DNA from: Antarcticimicrobium sediminis
GTDB taxonomy: Bacteria; Pseudomonadota; Alphaproteobacteria; Rhodobacterales; Rhodobacteraceae
DNA length: 64,000 nt
Direction: 5' to 3'
NCBI RefSeq assembly: GCF_004348975.1
Contig: NZ_SMFP01000001.1
Coordinates: 132,701 to 196,700 of the forward strand
A model generated the notes under the pieces. The model was not told the origin of the DNA. It saw only the letters and a list, made by a program, of their open reading frames with translations, and made no database searches. The translations under genes and the position numbers were made by a program. This document shows, piece after piece, positions 16,010-23,620 of the stretch. Positions within the stretch are counted from its first letter, which is position 1. Every line of letters begins with the position of its first letter.

Positions 16010-18784
16010 ATGAAACCAGGTTTCGCGCTCTCTCTTTCGTTCGAGGGTATTTCCCTGTTGCACCGCGCCGCCGGTGGCTGGCGTCGTGTCGGCGACGTGA
16101 CCCTCGACGTGCCCGATCTTTCGGTCGCCCTCAACGATCTGCGCGACACGGCGCTGCGTCTCCAGCCCGAGGGGCTGAGTTGCAAACTGATCATTCCCAA
16201 CGACCAGATTCGCTATCTGACGCTGGAGACCGGCCGCGACGAAGGCGAAGCGCGCCGGGCCAAGGTGCGTGCGGCGCTGGATGGTGCGACGCCCTATGCG
16301 GTGGAGGATCTGGTCTTCGACATCTCGGTCGAGGGGCACCTGACCCATGTCGCGGCGGTGGCCCGCGAAACCCTGGACGAGGCGGAAGCCTTTGCGATCG
16401 AAAATCACTTCAACCCGGTCAGCTTCGTCGCTATCCCCGGCGATCAGTCGTTTCTGGGCGAGCCGTTCTTTGGCGCGACGAAAAACGCCGGCAGCACCCA
16501 GATAGAGCCCGACGGCGTCGCCGTGGTGGTCACCGGCCCCGCCGTGTTCCCCGACCCCGAAAAAGCGGCGAAGGGCACGGCACAGTCCAAGGGTGCGGCA
16601 AAACCCGCGAGCGCGACACAACCTGATACACACCCCAAGGGCCCCTCGGCTCAGGTGCAGGCCCCGGCTCAGACGCAAAAGGCCAACCTCGAACCGGCCC
16701 CGCCCGAACCGGCCCCGCCCGCCATCGGGTTTTCCAGTCGCCGCGGCAAGGACGACACGAACGGCGCGGCTCCGGCCCTTGCCGGGGCCAGTCGCGGCGC
16801 CCAGCCCGACGCGGCGCACCCCGCCCCCGCCATCGCCGGGAGCGTCCCCGACAAAACCGGCGGCGCAGCCCCCATATCCACACCCGCCGCACCCAAACCA
16901 GCCTCCAAAGCCGTGCCGAAACCCGTGCCCGGCCCCACCGCGACTGCCGCCACCGCCACCGCCGATACGCAGCCGAGCGACGCAAAAGCCGACGCCGGAA
17001 AACCCGCGCGCGGCGCCGCGATCCTGAACCGTGCCAAGTCCCGCCTGATCCGCAGTAAACCGACCAAGCCCGGGCCCAAGCCAGCAACGCCCGCGCCTGC
17101 CAAACCTGCGTCCTCCAAACCGCCCCCTGCCAAACCGGCCCCCGCAAACCCCACGCCCCGGCCGATTGCGCAGCCCCCTGCCGATCAGGGCTTCACCGCC
17201 GCCGTCCCGATAAGCGAACCGCCGCGCGACGAGTCCGAGCGCATGACCGTATTCGGTGCCCGCCCGACGCAGCGGACCGGCGGCAAGCCACGCCATCTCG
17301 GCCTGATCCTCACGGTCGTGCTCCTGCTCTTCCTTGCGGCCATGGCAGCTTGGGCCACGCTCGGTCCCGAAGGCGGGTTTGCCCGGTTGTTCTCCCCCTC
17401 CACCGATCGGCAAGAGACCGCCACAGATCCCGCCCCGACCTCGCCCAAAGATGCTGGCCAAGAGACCGGCCCCGTCGACACTGGCTCCGAGATCGACAGC
17501 GACCCTGTAATCGACACCGGCCCCGCGCCGACGCAGCCGCCGCTGATCAGCGCAGTACCGCCGCAAACCCCGACCGGCGATCTGGCCACACCCGCGCCGC
17601 CCGCGCTCAGCGCGACCGACAGCGCCGTGCTTGACGCCCTGCGCGAAGACTCCGGGATCAGCCAGCCCGCCGCCCTCGACACCACCGCGCTCGATGTCCA
17701 GCAGATGCCGGAAACCGGCCCCGATCTGGAAACCGATCTGGAGCCCGAACCCGAAGCAGCCAACGATCTGGCGGGCAATCTGGCCGACAGTGATACGCTC
17801 TATGCGGCAACCGGCATCTGGACCACCGCCCCGGACACCCCGGAAACCCCCTCGATCATCGGGATGGACGACATCTATGTCGCCTCGATCGACCGCACCG
17901 ACCTGTCGCAGGATGCCGTCGCCCTACCCGCCCCGCGCGATCTTGCCACCGACGCCGCGCTCAATGGCGTGACCTCGCCCGCCGCCGCTGGCACCGCCTT
18001 CGCGCTCGACGCTCAGGGCTTGGTGGCGGCAACACCCGAGGGCACAGTCACCCCCGACGGGATCACCGTCTATCAGGGCCGCCCCCCGGTGGTGCCGCCC
18101 GCCACCCCGCCACGGGTCAGCCCCGCCGACGACGCCGCGGAAGAGGCCGACGTGCTGCGCCTGCGGCTAGCCGGGTTCCGGCCCCGCCCGCGCCCGGGCG
18201 ATCTGGTAGAACAAAGCGAGCGCACCCAGCTTGGCGGGCGCAGCCGCGCCGAACTGGGCGGGTTGCGCCCCCGCACCCGGCCCGCCAGCGCGCAGCAGAC
18301 CGCCGCCATCGCTGCGGCCGTCGCTTCTGCCACTGCCGCGACCGATGGTGACGCCCCTTCCGCCCTCTCAAACCTGTCGTCAGCCACCGCGCAAGCCGTG
18401 GCCACCGCCTTGACCCCAAAGGCGCGCCCGCGCGAATTCCAACAGACCGTGCGCAATTCCGAACGCGCCTCGATCGGCATCCCCAACACCCAGACCGCCG
18501 CCGCTGCCGCCCCGGCCACCGTGACGCCCAGCATCCCGAGTTCGGCCTCGGTGGCGCGACAGGCCACGCTCGACAACGCGATCAATCTGCGCCGGGTGAA
18601 TCTGATCGGCGTCTATGGCACCGCTGCAAACCGCCGCGCGCTGGTCCGTCTGGCCAGCGGCCGCTACAAAAAGGTCAAGGTCGGCGACAGCATCGACGGC
18701 GGCCGGGTGCTGGCGATTGGCGAAAGCCAGCTCCAGTATCAAAAGGGCGGTCGCAACCACACCCTGAAAATGCCCCAAAGCTGA
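16010..18784 (+). CDS. Large inner-membrane protein, PilM/GspL-like N-terminus and PilP/GspC-like C-terminus
   Basis: A 924-residue protein of unusual composition. Residues 1-165 resemble the cytoplasmic actin-like region of PilM or GspL (start FALSLSFEGISLLHRAAGGW, then LSCKLIIPNDQIRYLTLE). Residues 185-415 are a Pro/Ala/Lys-rich linker. A single transmembrane helix lies at about 428-450 (GLILTVVLLLFLAAMAAWAT). Residues 455-850 are an acidic Pro/Thr/Ala-rich, largely disordered periplasmic stretch. Residues 857-923 form a small domain (NLIGVYGTAANRRALVRLAS, then VKVGDSIDGGRVLAI) like the secretion/pilus PilP/GspC homology region. This suggests a trans-envelope adaptor. No other pilus or secretion gene is nearby, so function is uncertain; the domain calls are by eye. 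Confidence 0.8.
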   Translation: MKPGFALSLSFEGISLLHRAAGGWRRVGDVTLDVPDLSVALNDLRDTALRLQPEGLSCKLIIPNDQIRYLTLETGRDEGEARRAKVRAALDGATPYAVEDLVFDISVEGHLTHVAAVARETLDEAEAFAIENHFNPVSFVAIPGDQSFLGEPFFGATKNAGSTQIEPDGVAVVVTGPAVFPDPEKAAKGTAQSKGAAKPASATQPDTHPKGPSAQVQAPAQTQKANLEPAPPEPAPPAIGFSSRRGKDDTNGAAPALAGASRGAQPDAAHPAPAIAGSVPDKTGGAAPISTPAAPKPASKAVPKPVPGPTATAATATADTQPSDAKADAGKPARGAAILNRAKSRLIRSKPTKPGPKPATPAPAKPASSKPPPAKPAPANPTPRPIAQPPADQGFTAAVPISEPPRDESERMTVFGARPTQRTGGKPRHLGLILTVVLLLFLAAMAAWATLGPEGGFARLFSPSTDRQETATDPAPTSPKDAGQETGPVDTGSEIDSDPVIDTGPAPTQPPLISAVPPQTPTGDLATPAPPALSATDSAVLDALREDSGISQPAALDTTALDVQQMPETGPDLETDLEPEPEAANDLAGNLADSDTLYAATGIWTTAPDTPETPSIIGMDDIYVASIDRTDLSQDAVALPAPRDLATDAALNGVTSPAAAGTAFALDAQGLVAATPEGTVTPDGITVYQGRPPVVPPATPPRVSPADDAAEEADVLRLRLAGFRPRPRPGDLVEQSERTQLGGRSRAELGGLRPRTRPASAQQTAAIAAAVASATAATDGDAPSALSNLSSATAQAVATALTPKARPREFQQTVRNSERASIGIPNTQTAAAAAPATVTPSIPSSASVARQATLDNAINLRRVNLIGVYGTAANRRALVRLASGRYKKVKVGDSIDGGRVLAIGESQLQYQKGGRNHTLKMPQS

Positions 18785-18868
18785 ACCGCCCGGCGCGGTC
18801 AAGATTACCCCAAAAGGTCAAGCTGTGGCGCGCTCAAACCGGCGCGTTCAAGGCTCTCAAAACGAAAA

Positions 18869-18894
18869 CCGCGCGGACATCTCTGTCCGCGCGG
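18869..18894. terminator. Terminator between convergent genes
   Basis: A perfect 11-base stem (CCGCGCGGACA / TGTCCGCGCGG) with a four-base loop. On the minus strand it is followed by TTTT, so it probably ends the dctPQM transcript. Confidence 0.8.
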
Positions 18895-18960
18895 CCCACT
18901 CGTTTCCAAATCACTCGTTCACAACCGACAAGGTAGCTCCCTCACTTGGTGGTCATCCCT

Positions 18961-20337
18961 TTACTTGGTGATGATCTCTGGCCCCATGAACGTGGTCGGC
19001 AGCCAGGTGGACAGCACCGGGATATAGGTCACCATGATCAGGAACACGAAAAGCACGGCAAGGAACGGCAGCGAGGCACGCACCACCCGCATCATCGGCA
19101 TCCCGGCCACCCCGGAGGTGACGAAAAGGTTCAGCCCGACCGGTGGTGTGATCATGCCGATTTCCATGTTCACCACCATGATGATGCCAAGGTGAATCGG
19201 ATCAATGCCCAATTCGATTGCAATCGGAAACACCAGCGGCGCCACGATCACGATCAGCCCCGAGGGCTCCATGAACTGACCGCCGATCAGCAGGATGACG
19301 TTGACGATCACCAGAAACATCACCGCACCAAAGCCCGCGTTCAGCATCATCGCCGCGATCTGCTGCGGGATCTGCTCATCGGTCAGCACGTGTTTCAGGA
19401 TCAGCGCATTGGCGATGATGAACATCAACGTCACCGTCAGTTTGCCCGCCTCGAACAGCGTGTCACGGGTATCGCGGTGGAAGAACACGGTGATCAACGC
19501 CACCGGCTTCTGCAGCAGAGTTAGATTGCGCTCGCCCTCCGGGCGCGCCAACGGCCCCATGTCGCGATAAACGAAACTGGCGATCAAGAACGCATAGACC
19601 GCCGCCACCGCCGCCGCCTCGGTCGGGGTGAAGATGCCGCCATAGATGCCGCCCAGAATGATCACGATCAGGAACAGCCCCCAGCCAGCCTCGGTGCCGG
19701 ATTCAAGAACCTCGCCCCAGCCCTTCCATTCCCCGCGCGGCAGATTGCGAAACCGCGCGATCAGGTAGATCGTCGTCATCAGCATGCCGCCTGCCATCAG
19801 GCCCGGAATGACACCGGCCAGAAACATCCGGCCCACCGACACATCCGTGGCGCTGGCATAGACCACCATCACGATGGAGGGCGGGATCAGGATTCCCAGC
19901 GTGCCCGCGTTGGCAATGACACCGGCGGCAAAATCCTTGGTATAGCCGACCTGACGCATCCCCGCGATCACGATAGAGCCGATCGCCACCACCGTCGCCG
20001 GGCTCGACCCGGACAGGGCGGCGAACAGCATACAGGCAAACACCCCGGCAATCGCCAGACCGCCAGGGAAATGACCCACCAGCGCAATCGAGAACCGGAT
20101 GATCCGTCGCGCCACCCCGCCGGTCGACATGAAGCTGGACGCCAGAACAAAGAATGGGATCGCCAACAGCGTGTAATGCCCCGCCATCGCCTGAAACAGG
20201 CTCTGCGCGATGGCCGACAGCGAGGTCTCGCTCAGCACCAGCAGGAACAGGATCGACGAAAACCCAAGCGAGACCGCGATCGGCACGCCGATCAGCATCA
20301 GACCCACGATCGTGCAGAAAAGAAGAACAACGTCCAT
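18961..20337 (-). CDS. dctM: TRAP transporter large permease DctM
   Basis: This 458-residue inner-membrane protein is the large, transport-conducting subunit of a tripartite ATP-independent periplasmic transporter. Many hydrophobic helices are visible; characteristic DctM segments are IGVPIAVSLGFSSILFLL, MLFAALSGSSPATVVAIGS and GIITPPVGLNLF-type motifs (MITPPVGLNLFVTSGVAGMP). It follows dctQ by three bases. Length is slightly above the usual 425-430 because of an extra loop around residues 255-285. With DctBD next door, the likely substrate is a C4-dicarboxylate. Confidence 0.95.
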   Translation of the reverse strand: MDVVLLFCTIVGLMLIGVPIAVSLGFSSILFLLVLSETSLSAIAQSLFQAMAGHYTLLAIPFFVLASSFMSTGGVARRIIRFSIALVGHFPGGLAIAGVFACMLFAALSGSSPATVVAIGSIVIAGMRQVGYTKDFAAGVIANAGTLGILIPPSIVMVVYASATDVSVGRMFLAGVIPGLMAGGMLMTTIYLIARFRNLPRGEWKGWGEVLESGTEAGWGLFLIVIILGGIYGGIFTPTEAAAVAAVYAFLIASFVYRDMGPLARPEGERNLTLLQKPVALITVFFHRDTRDTLFEAGKLTVTLMFIIANALILKHVLTDEQIPQQIAAMMLNAGFGAVMFLVIVNVILLIGGQFMEPSGLIVIVAPLVFPIAIELGIDPIHLGIIMVVNMEIGMITPPVGLNLFVTSGVAGMPMMRVVRASLPFLAVLFVFLIMVTYIPVLSTWLPTTFMGPEIITK

Positions 20338-20340
20338 GGA

Positions 20341-21030
20341 TCAGCTCTCCCGATTCATATGGGCAACACCCTCGACCGCGTCTTCGGCCTCGTGGCTGAC
20401 AATCAGGCTCTTGGCGCGACCGGTGAGGATACGCCAGCTCGCCTGCAGCACCCGGAACAGCAACAGCGCCATGCCGAAGGGCAGGATGAAATAGGGGATA
20501 AAGCGCGGGATCTTCTCGTATTCCTCGCCCTCGTTCATCAGCGGCTCAAGCCAACGCAGCCAATCGGGCATCGGGATGTCCACCACCTCGTACCAGCCGC
20601 GATAGCTGGTGCGCTTCATCTCTTCGAACCCGGTCGGGAACCAGCGTCCGGTGGTCTGTGGCAGGTTGGCGAAATTGGCCCAGTAATCCCAGGCCCCTTT
20701 CAGCACCAGAGCGCTATAGGCGATGAACACAGCCGCCGCGATCAGCGCCAGCACCCGGCGCGCGCCCGGCGGGAGCATGTTTGTCACCGCGTCGACCCCC
20801 AGGTTGGCGGTCACCTTGACCGCATAGCTGACACCAAAAAGCACAAGCCAGGCGAACAGGAACGAGGTAATCTCGAGGCCCCAGATCAACCCGGTATTGA
20901 ATCCATAGCGCAGCAGGACATTGATAAAGGTGATCAGCAGCATGAGCCCGAGAATGACCGCAATGGCGGTTTCCTCGATCTCGTTGACGATGCGACCAAA
21001 GACGCTATTCGATTGTGAGTGATCCGACAT
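20341..21030 (-). CDS. dctQ: TRAP transporter small permease DctQ (extended)
   Basis: A 229-residue membrane subunit with the four-helix DctQ pattern: helices start near residues 22 (TAIAVILGLMLLITFINVLL), 52, 95 and 190. The family norm is about 160-180 residues. The extra length is a periplasmic or cytoplasmic loop of about 70 residues between helices three and four (WANFANLPQTTGRWFPTGFE and onward). It partners DctM and the binding protein DctP. A very strong hairpin separates it from dctP upstream, which would keep DctQM levels below those of the binding protein. Confidence 0.92.
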   Translation of the reverse strand: MSDHSQSNSVFGRIVNEIEETAIAVILGLMLLITFINVLLRYGFNTGLIWGLEITSFLFAWLVLFGVSYAVKVTANLGVDAVTNMLPPGARRVLALIAAAVFIAYSALVLKGAWDYWANFANLPQTTGRWFPTGFEEMKRTSYRGWYEVVDIPMPDWLRWLEPLMNEGEEYEKIPRFIPYFILPFGMALLLFRVLQASWRILTGRAKSLIVSHEAEDAVEGVAHMNRES

Positions 21031-21056
21031 GGCTCCCCCCCTCCGACGGCGGATAT

Positions 21057-21093
21057 GGCAGGCCCGGCCCCGGTCAACGGGGCCGGGCCTGCC
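21057..21093 (-). terminator. 15-bp perfect hairpin between dctP and dctQ (attenuator)
   Basis: GGCAGGCCCGGCCCC and GGGGCCGGGCCTGCC form a perfect 15-base stem with a seven-base loop in the dctP-dctQ spacer. No T-run follows. It probably stabilises the dctP mRNA or causes partial termination. Confidence 0.75.
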
Positions 21094-21107
21094 AGCTCGC
21101 GCTAGGT

Positions 21108-22109
21108 TTAGTGCTTGGCGTTGATCGCCTGTGCAGCGTCGATGTTTTCCTGACCGACGTCATCGGTGAATTCGGCCCAAACCGGCTTCATCAAATCAAC
21201 CCAGGCCTGACGCTGTTCAGGCGTCAACTGACGCACCACACCACCGGCCTTGATGACGGCCTGCTTGGCGTCTTGGTTGACCTGAAACGACTGCGCGTTG
21301 CGGGTATCGGTCACTTCCTGAATGATGGTGGCCAATTGATCGCGCACGTCGTCCGGCAGGCTCTCCCACCAATCGACCGAAGTCACCAACATATAGTCGA
21401 TGATGCCGTGATTGGTTTCGGTTACGCCGTCCTGAACCTCAAAGAACTTCTTGCCGTAGATGTTCGACCAGGTGTTTTCCTGCCCGTCGACGACACCGGT
21501 TTGCAGCGCGCCATAGACCTCGGAAAACGCCATCGGCTGCGGCGAGGCGCCCATCGCCTTCATCTGGGCCTTCAGCACGTCGGAATTCTGCACCCGGAAT
21601 TTCAGCCCCTTGGCGTCTTCCGGCATGATCAGCGGCTTGTTGGCCGACATCTGTTTCATGCCGTTGTGCCAGAAGGCCAGCCCAAGAAGCCCACGACGCA
21701 CCATGGTTTCCTTCATCGCCTCACCGGCTTCAGAAGTCTGGAATTCATCCACCGCCTCGACGTTCGTAAACATGAACGGCAGGTCGAATATGCGATACTT
21801 CTTGGTGAACTGCTCGAACTTCGACAGGCTCGGCGCCGCCATCTGCACATCGCCCTGCAGCATCGCCTCGAGCACCTGATCGTCGTTATAAAGTGTCGAG
21901 TTCGGGAAAACCTCCATACAGGCCTTGCCGTTCATCTCGTCATTGACGCGCTGTTGCAGCAGTGTCGCCGCAATCCCCTTGGGGTGCTTGTCAGCATTGG
22001 TCACATGGCTGAACTTGATGACGATCTCGCCATCGTCGCAGGCCGCAAAGGCCGCCGGGGCCCCAATGCCCATCGCCAGGGCAAGGCTTGCCACACCAAA
22101 CAGTTTCAT
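21108..22109 (-). CDS. dctP: TRAP transporter substrate-binding protein DctP
   Basis: This 333-residue periplasmic binding protein captures the substrate and delivers it to DctQM. A signal peptide covers residues 1-22 (KLFGVASLALAMGIGAPAAF, then A-C). The mature protein shows TRAP_DctP motifs: FSHVTNADKHPKG, FDLPFMFTN, the substrate-carboxylate-binding arginine region GLKFRVQNSDV and GALQTGVVDGQENTWSNIY. The start is the ATG at 22109 behind AGGAGAAACC; a long upstream extension lacks a ribosome site and runs into the promoter. The binding-site motifs and DctBD neighbours suggest a C4-dicarboxylate. Confidence 0.95.
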   Translation of the reverse strand: MKLFGVASLALAMGIGAPAAFAACDDGEIVIKFSHVTNADKHPKGIAATLLQQRVNDEMNGKACMEVFPNSTLYNDDQVLEAMLQGDVQMAAPSLSKFEQFTKKYRIFDLPFMFTNVEAVDEFQTSEAGEAMKETMVRRGLLGLAFWHNGMKQMSANKPLIMPEDAKGLKFRVQNSDVLKAQMKAMGASPQPMAFSEVYGALQTGVVDGQENTWSNIYGKKFFEVQDGVTETNHGIIDYMLVTSVDWWESLPDDVRDQLATIIQEVTDTRNAQSFQVNQDAKQAVIKAGGVVRQLTPEQRQAWVDLMKPVWAEFTDDVGQENIDAAQAINAKH

Positions 22110-22314
22110 CGGTTTCTCCTCCCGATATTGTGATCCTGATTCGGGGCTCCATCGCCCCGCCGCACCGAGAATCGATGCGTCCACGACAGTGAACCGGTTT
22201 GCGCCACCGCACTCAAGCATCGGCAGCCCAGTGTTTAAGCGTTTTAAAAACTTCATTTACAGCAAGCCCTTACACGAATCGAATCGGGGTCTCCGGCCCA
22301 GCTTCGATACCGAC

Positions 22315-22364
22315 GTGCGGATTTCCGCACAGGGATTCGCCACCCTGTGCGAAATTCCGCACAG
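22315..22364. promoter_or_regulatory. Tandem palindromes, probable DctD binding sites upstream of dctP
   Basis: Two related palindromes: GTGCGGA-TT-TCCGCAC (22315-22330) and CTGTGCG-AAATTC-CGCACAG (22345-22364). Their centres are 32 bases apart, about three helical turns. They resemble the paired upstream activator sites described for rhizobial DctD. They lie about 205 to 255 bases upstream of dctP. I could not find a convincing -24/-12 sigma-54 promoter between them and dctP. Confidence 0.7.
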
Positions 22365-22390
22365 CTTTGCGGCCCCCAAAAAGGACACGG

Positions 22391-23620
22391 TCAGCGCCGG
22401 TAATCCTCCGGTCGAATGCCATAGCGGGCCAGCTTGTCGTAAAACGTCTTGCGCGGCAGTTTCAACGCGGTTGCGGCAGCGCTCGCGCGCCCGTTCTGTC
22501 GCCCCAATGCCGCGATCAACAGCGACCGTTCCACCTGCGCCATCTGCTCGGCAAGCCCCAGCCCTCCGCCCGGCGACGCCTCCTCCGGCATCCCCAGCAC
22601 AAAGCGCATCGCTGCCGACATCAGCGAACGCGTGTTGCCGGGCCAGTCCTGCGCCAACAGCCCCGCCAGATGATCCGGGTCAATCTCGGGCGCGGGGATG
22701 CCCGCCTGTTCCGCCGCCTGGGCGACATAATGGCGAAACAGCACCGGAATATCCTCGCGCCGCTCGCTCAACGCCGGGATACGCACCCGCATCACGTCCA
22801 GCCGATAGAACAGATCGGCGCTGAACAGGCCCTCTTCGACCCGGCGTGCCAGATCGGCGGAGGACCCCGCGATCACCCGCGCCGGCGCGCCCTGCTCCAA
22901 CAGTTCCAGCGCCGCGTATTGGGTCGCCTCGGTCATCGCCGAGACCTCGTCCAGAAAGATCGAGCCGCCCGCCGCCTGCTCGCACAGGTCGGCAAAATCG
23001 CCAGGGGCCAGCCCCGCCGCCGGGCGTTTGACGAAGGGTCCATGCGCGCCCCCCGACATCAGATGCACCACCTCGGCCACCTTCGGAATGCCGCTGCCCG
23101 GAGGCCCCACCACCAGCACCTCGGCGCCGGTGGGGGCCACGCTGCGCACCCGCGCGCGCATCTCCATGACCTGCGGCGAGACGCCAAAGATCAGACGCGC
23201 CGCCGGATCGCCACGCTCCAACTGCTGTTTCAACTGCCGGTTCTCCAGCACCAGCGCCCGCGTTTTCAGCGCCCGCTCCAGTTCCGCCAACAGATCAGCG
23301 GCGGCACAGGGTTTTTCCAGAAGCCCGAACGCCCCCTGCCCCATGGCGCGCACCGCCATCGGGATATCACCCTCGCCGGTCAACAGGATCACCGGCAATT
23401 CCCGGTCGATCTTTTGCGCATAGTCGAGCAGGTGAAACCCGTCGCGCCCGGGCATGCGAATATCGGACAGGATCACGCCGGGGAATTCTGGCGTGATATG
23501 GTCCTTTGCCACCACGAAAGAGGCCGCCGTGATCGCCTCCAGATCGGCCAGTTCCAACGTCTGGCCCAGCGCATCGCGCACCGCCGCATCATCATCGACC
23601 AACAGCACGGTCCTGGTCAT
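22391..23620 (-). CDS. dctD: C4-dicarboxylate response regulator DctD, degenerate AAA+ domain
   Basis: A 409-residue NtrC-family regulator. Receiver domain at residues 3-115 with phospho-acceptor D53 (LSDIRMPGRDGF) and K103. The AAA+ domain (about 142-365) is reduced: Walker A reads GPPGSGIPK, losing the usual lysine position, and the stretch that should hold ESELFGHEKGAFTGA is absent, being replaced by PAAGLAPGDFADLCEQAAGG. Walker B (GGSIFLDEV) persists. A Fis-type helix-turn-helix ends the protein (AAATALKLPRKTFYDKLARY). Without GAFTGA it should not open sigma-54 promoters, so it may act with the housekeeping sigma factor. Its ATG overlaps the dctB stop by four bases. Confidence 0.9.
   Translation of the reverse strand: MTRTVLLVDDDAAVRDALGQTLELADLEAITAASFVVAKDHITPEFPGVILSDIRMPGRDGFHLLDYAQKIDRELPVILLTGEGDIPMAVRAMGQGAFGLLEKPCAAADLLAELERALKTRALVLENRQLKQQLERGDPAARLIFGVSPQVMEMRARVRSVAPTGAEVLVVGPPGSGIPKVAEVVHLMSGGAHGPFVKRPAAGLAPGDFADLCEQAAGGSIFLDEVSAMTEATQYAALELLEQGAPARVIAGSSADLARRVEEGLFSADLFYRLDVMRVRIPALSERREDIPVLFRHYVAQAAEQAGIPAPEIDPDHLAGLLAQDWPGNTRSLMSAAMRFVLGMPEEASPGGGLGLAEQMAQVERSLLIAALGRQNGRASAAATALKLPRKTFYDKLARYGIRPEDYRR

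Noticed and set aside
16010-17566. The minus-strand frame of the SIMPL gene stays open to 17566 and reads as an 814-residue protein.
   Set aside because: Beyond 15847 it is antisense to the clearly coding composite membrane protein, has Gly/Arg-rich shadow composition, and an ideal ribosome site sits at the GTG at 15847.
22200-22300. A sigma-54 promoter for dctP.
   Set aside because: The closest match (TTGC preceded by GTGTAAGGGC) lacks the GG at -24, so I do not call it.
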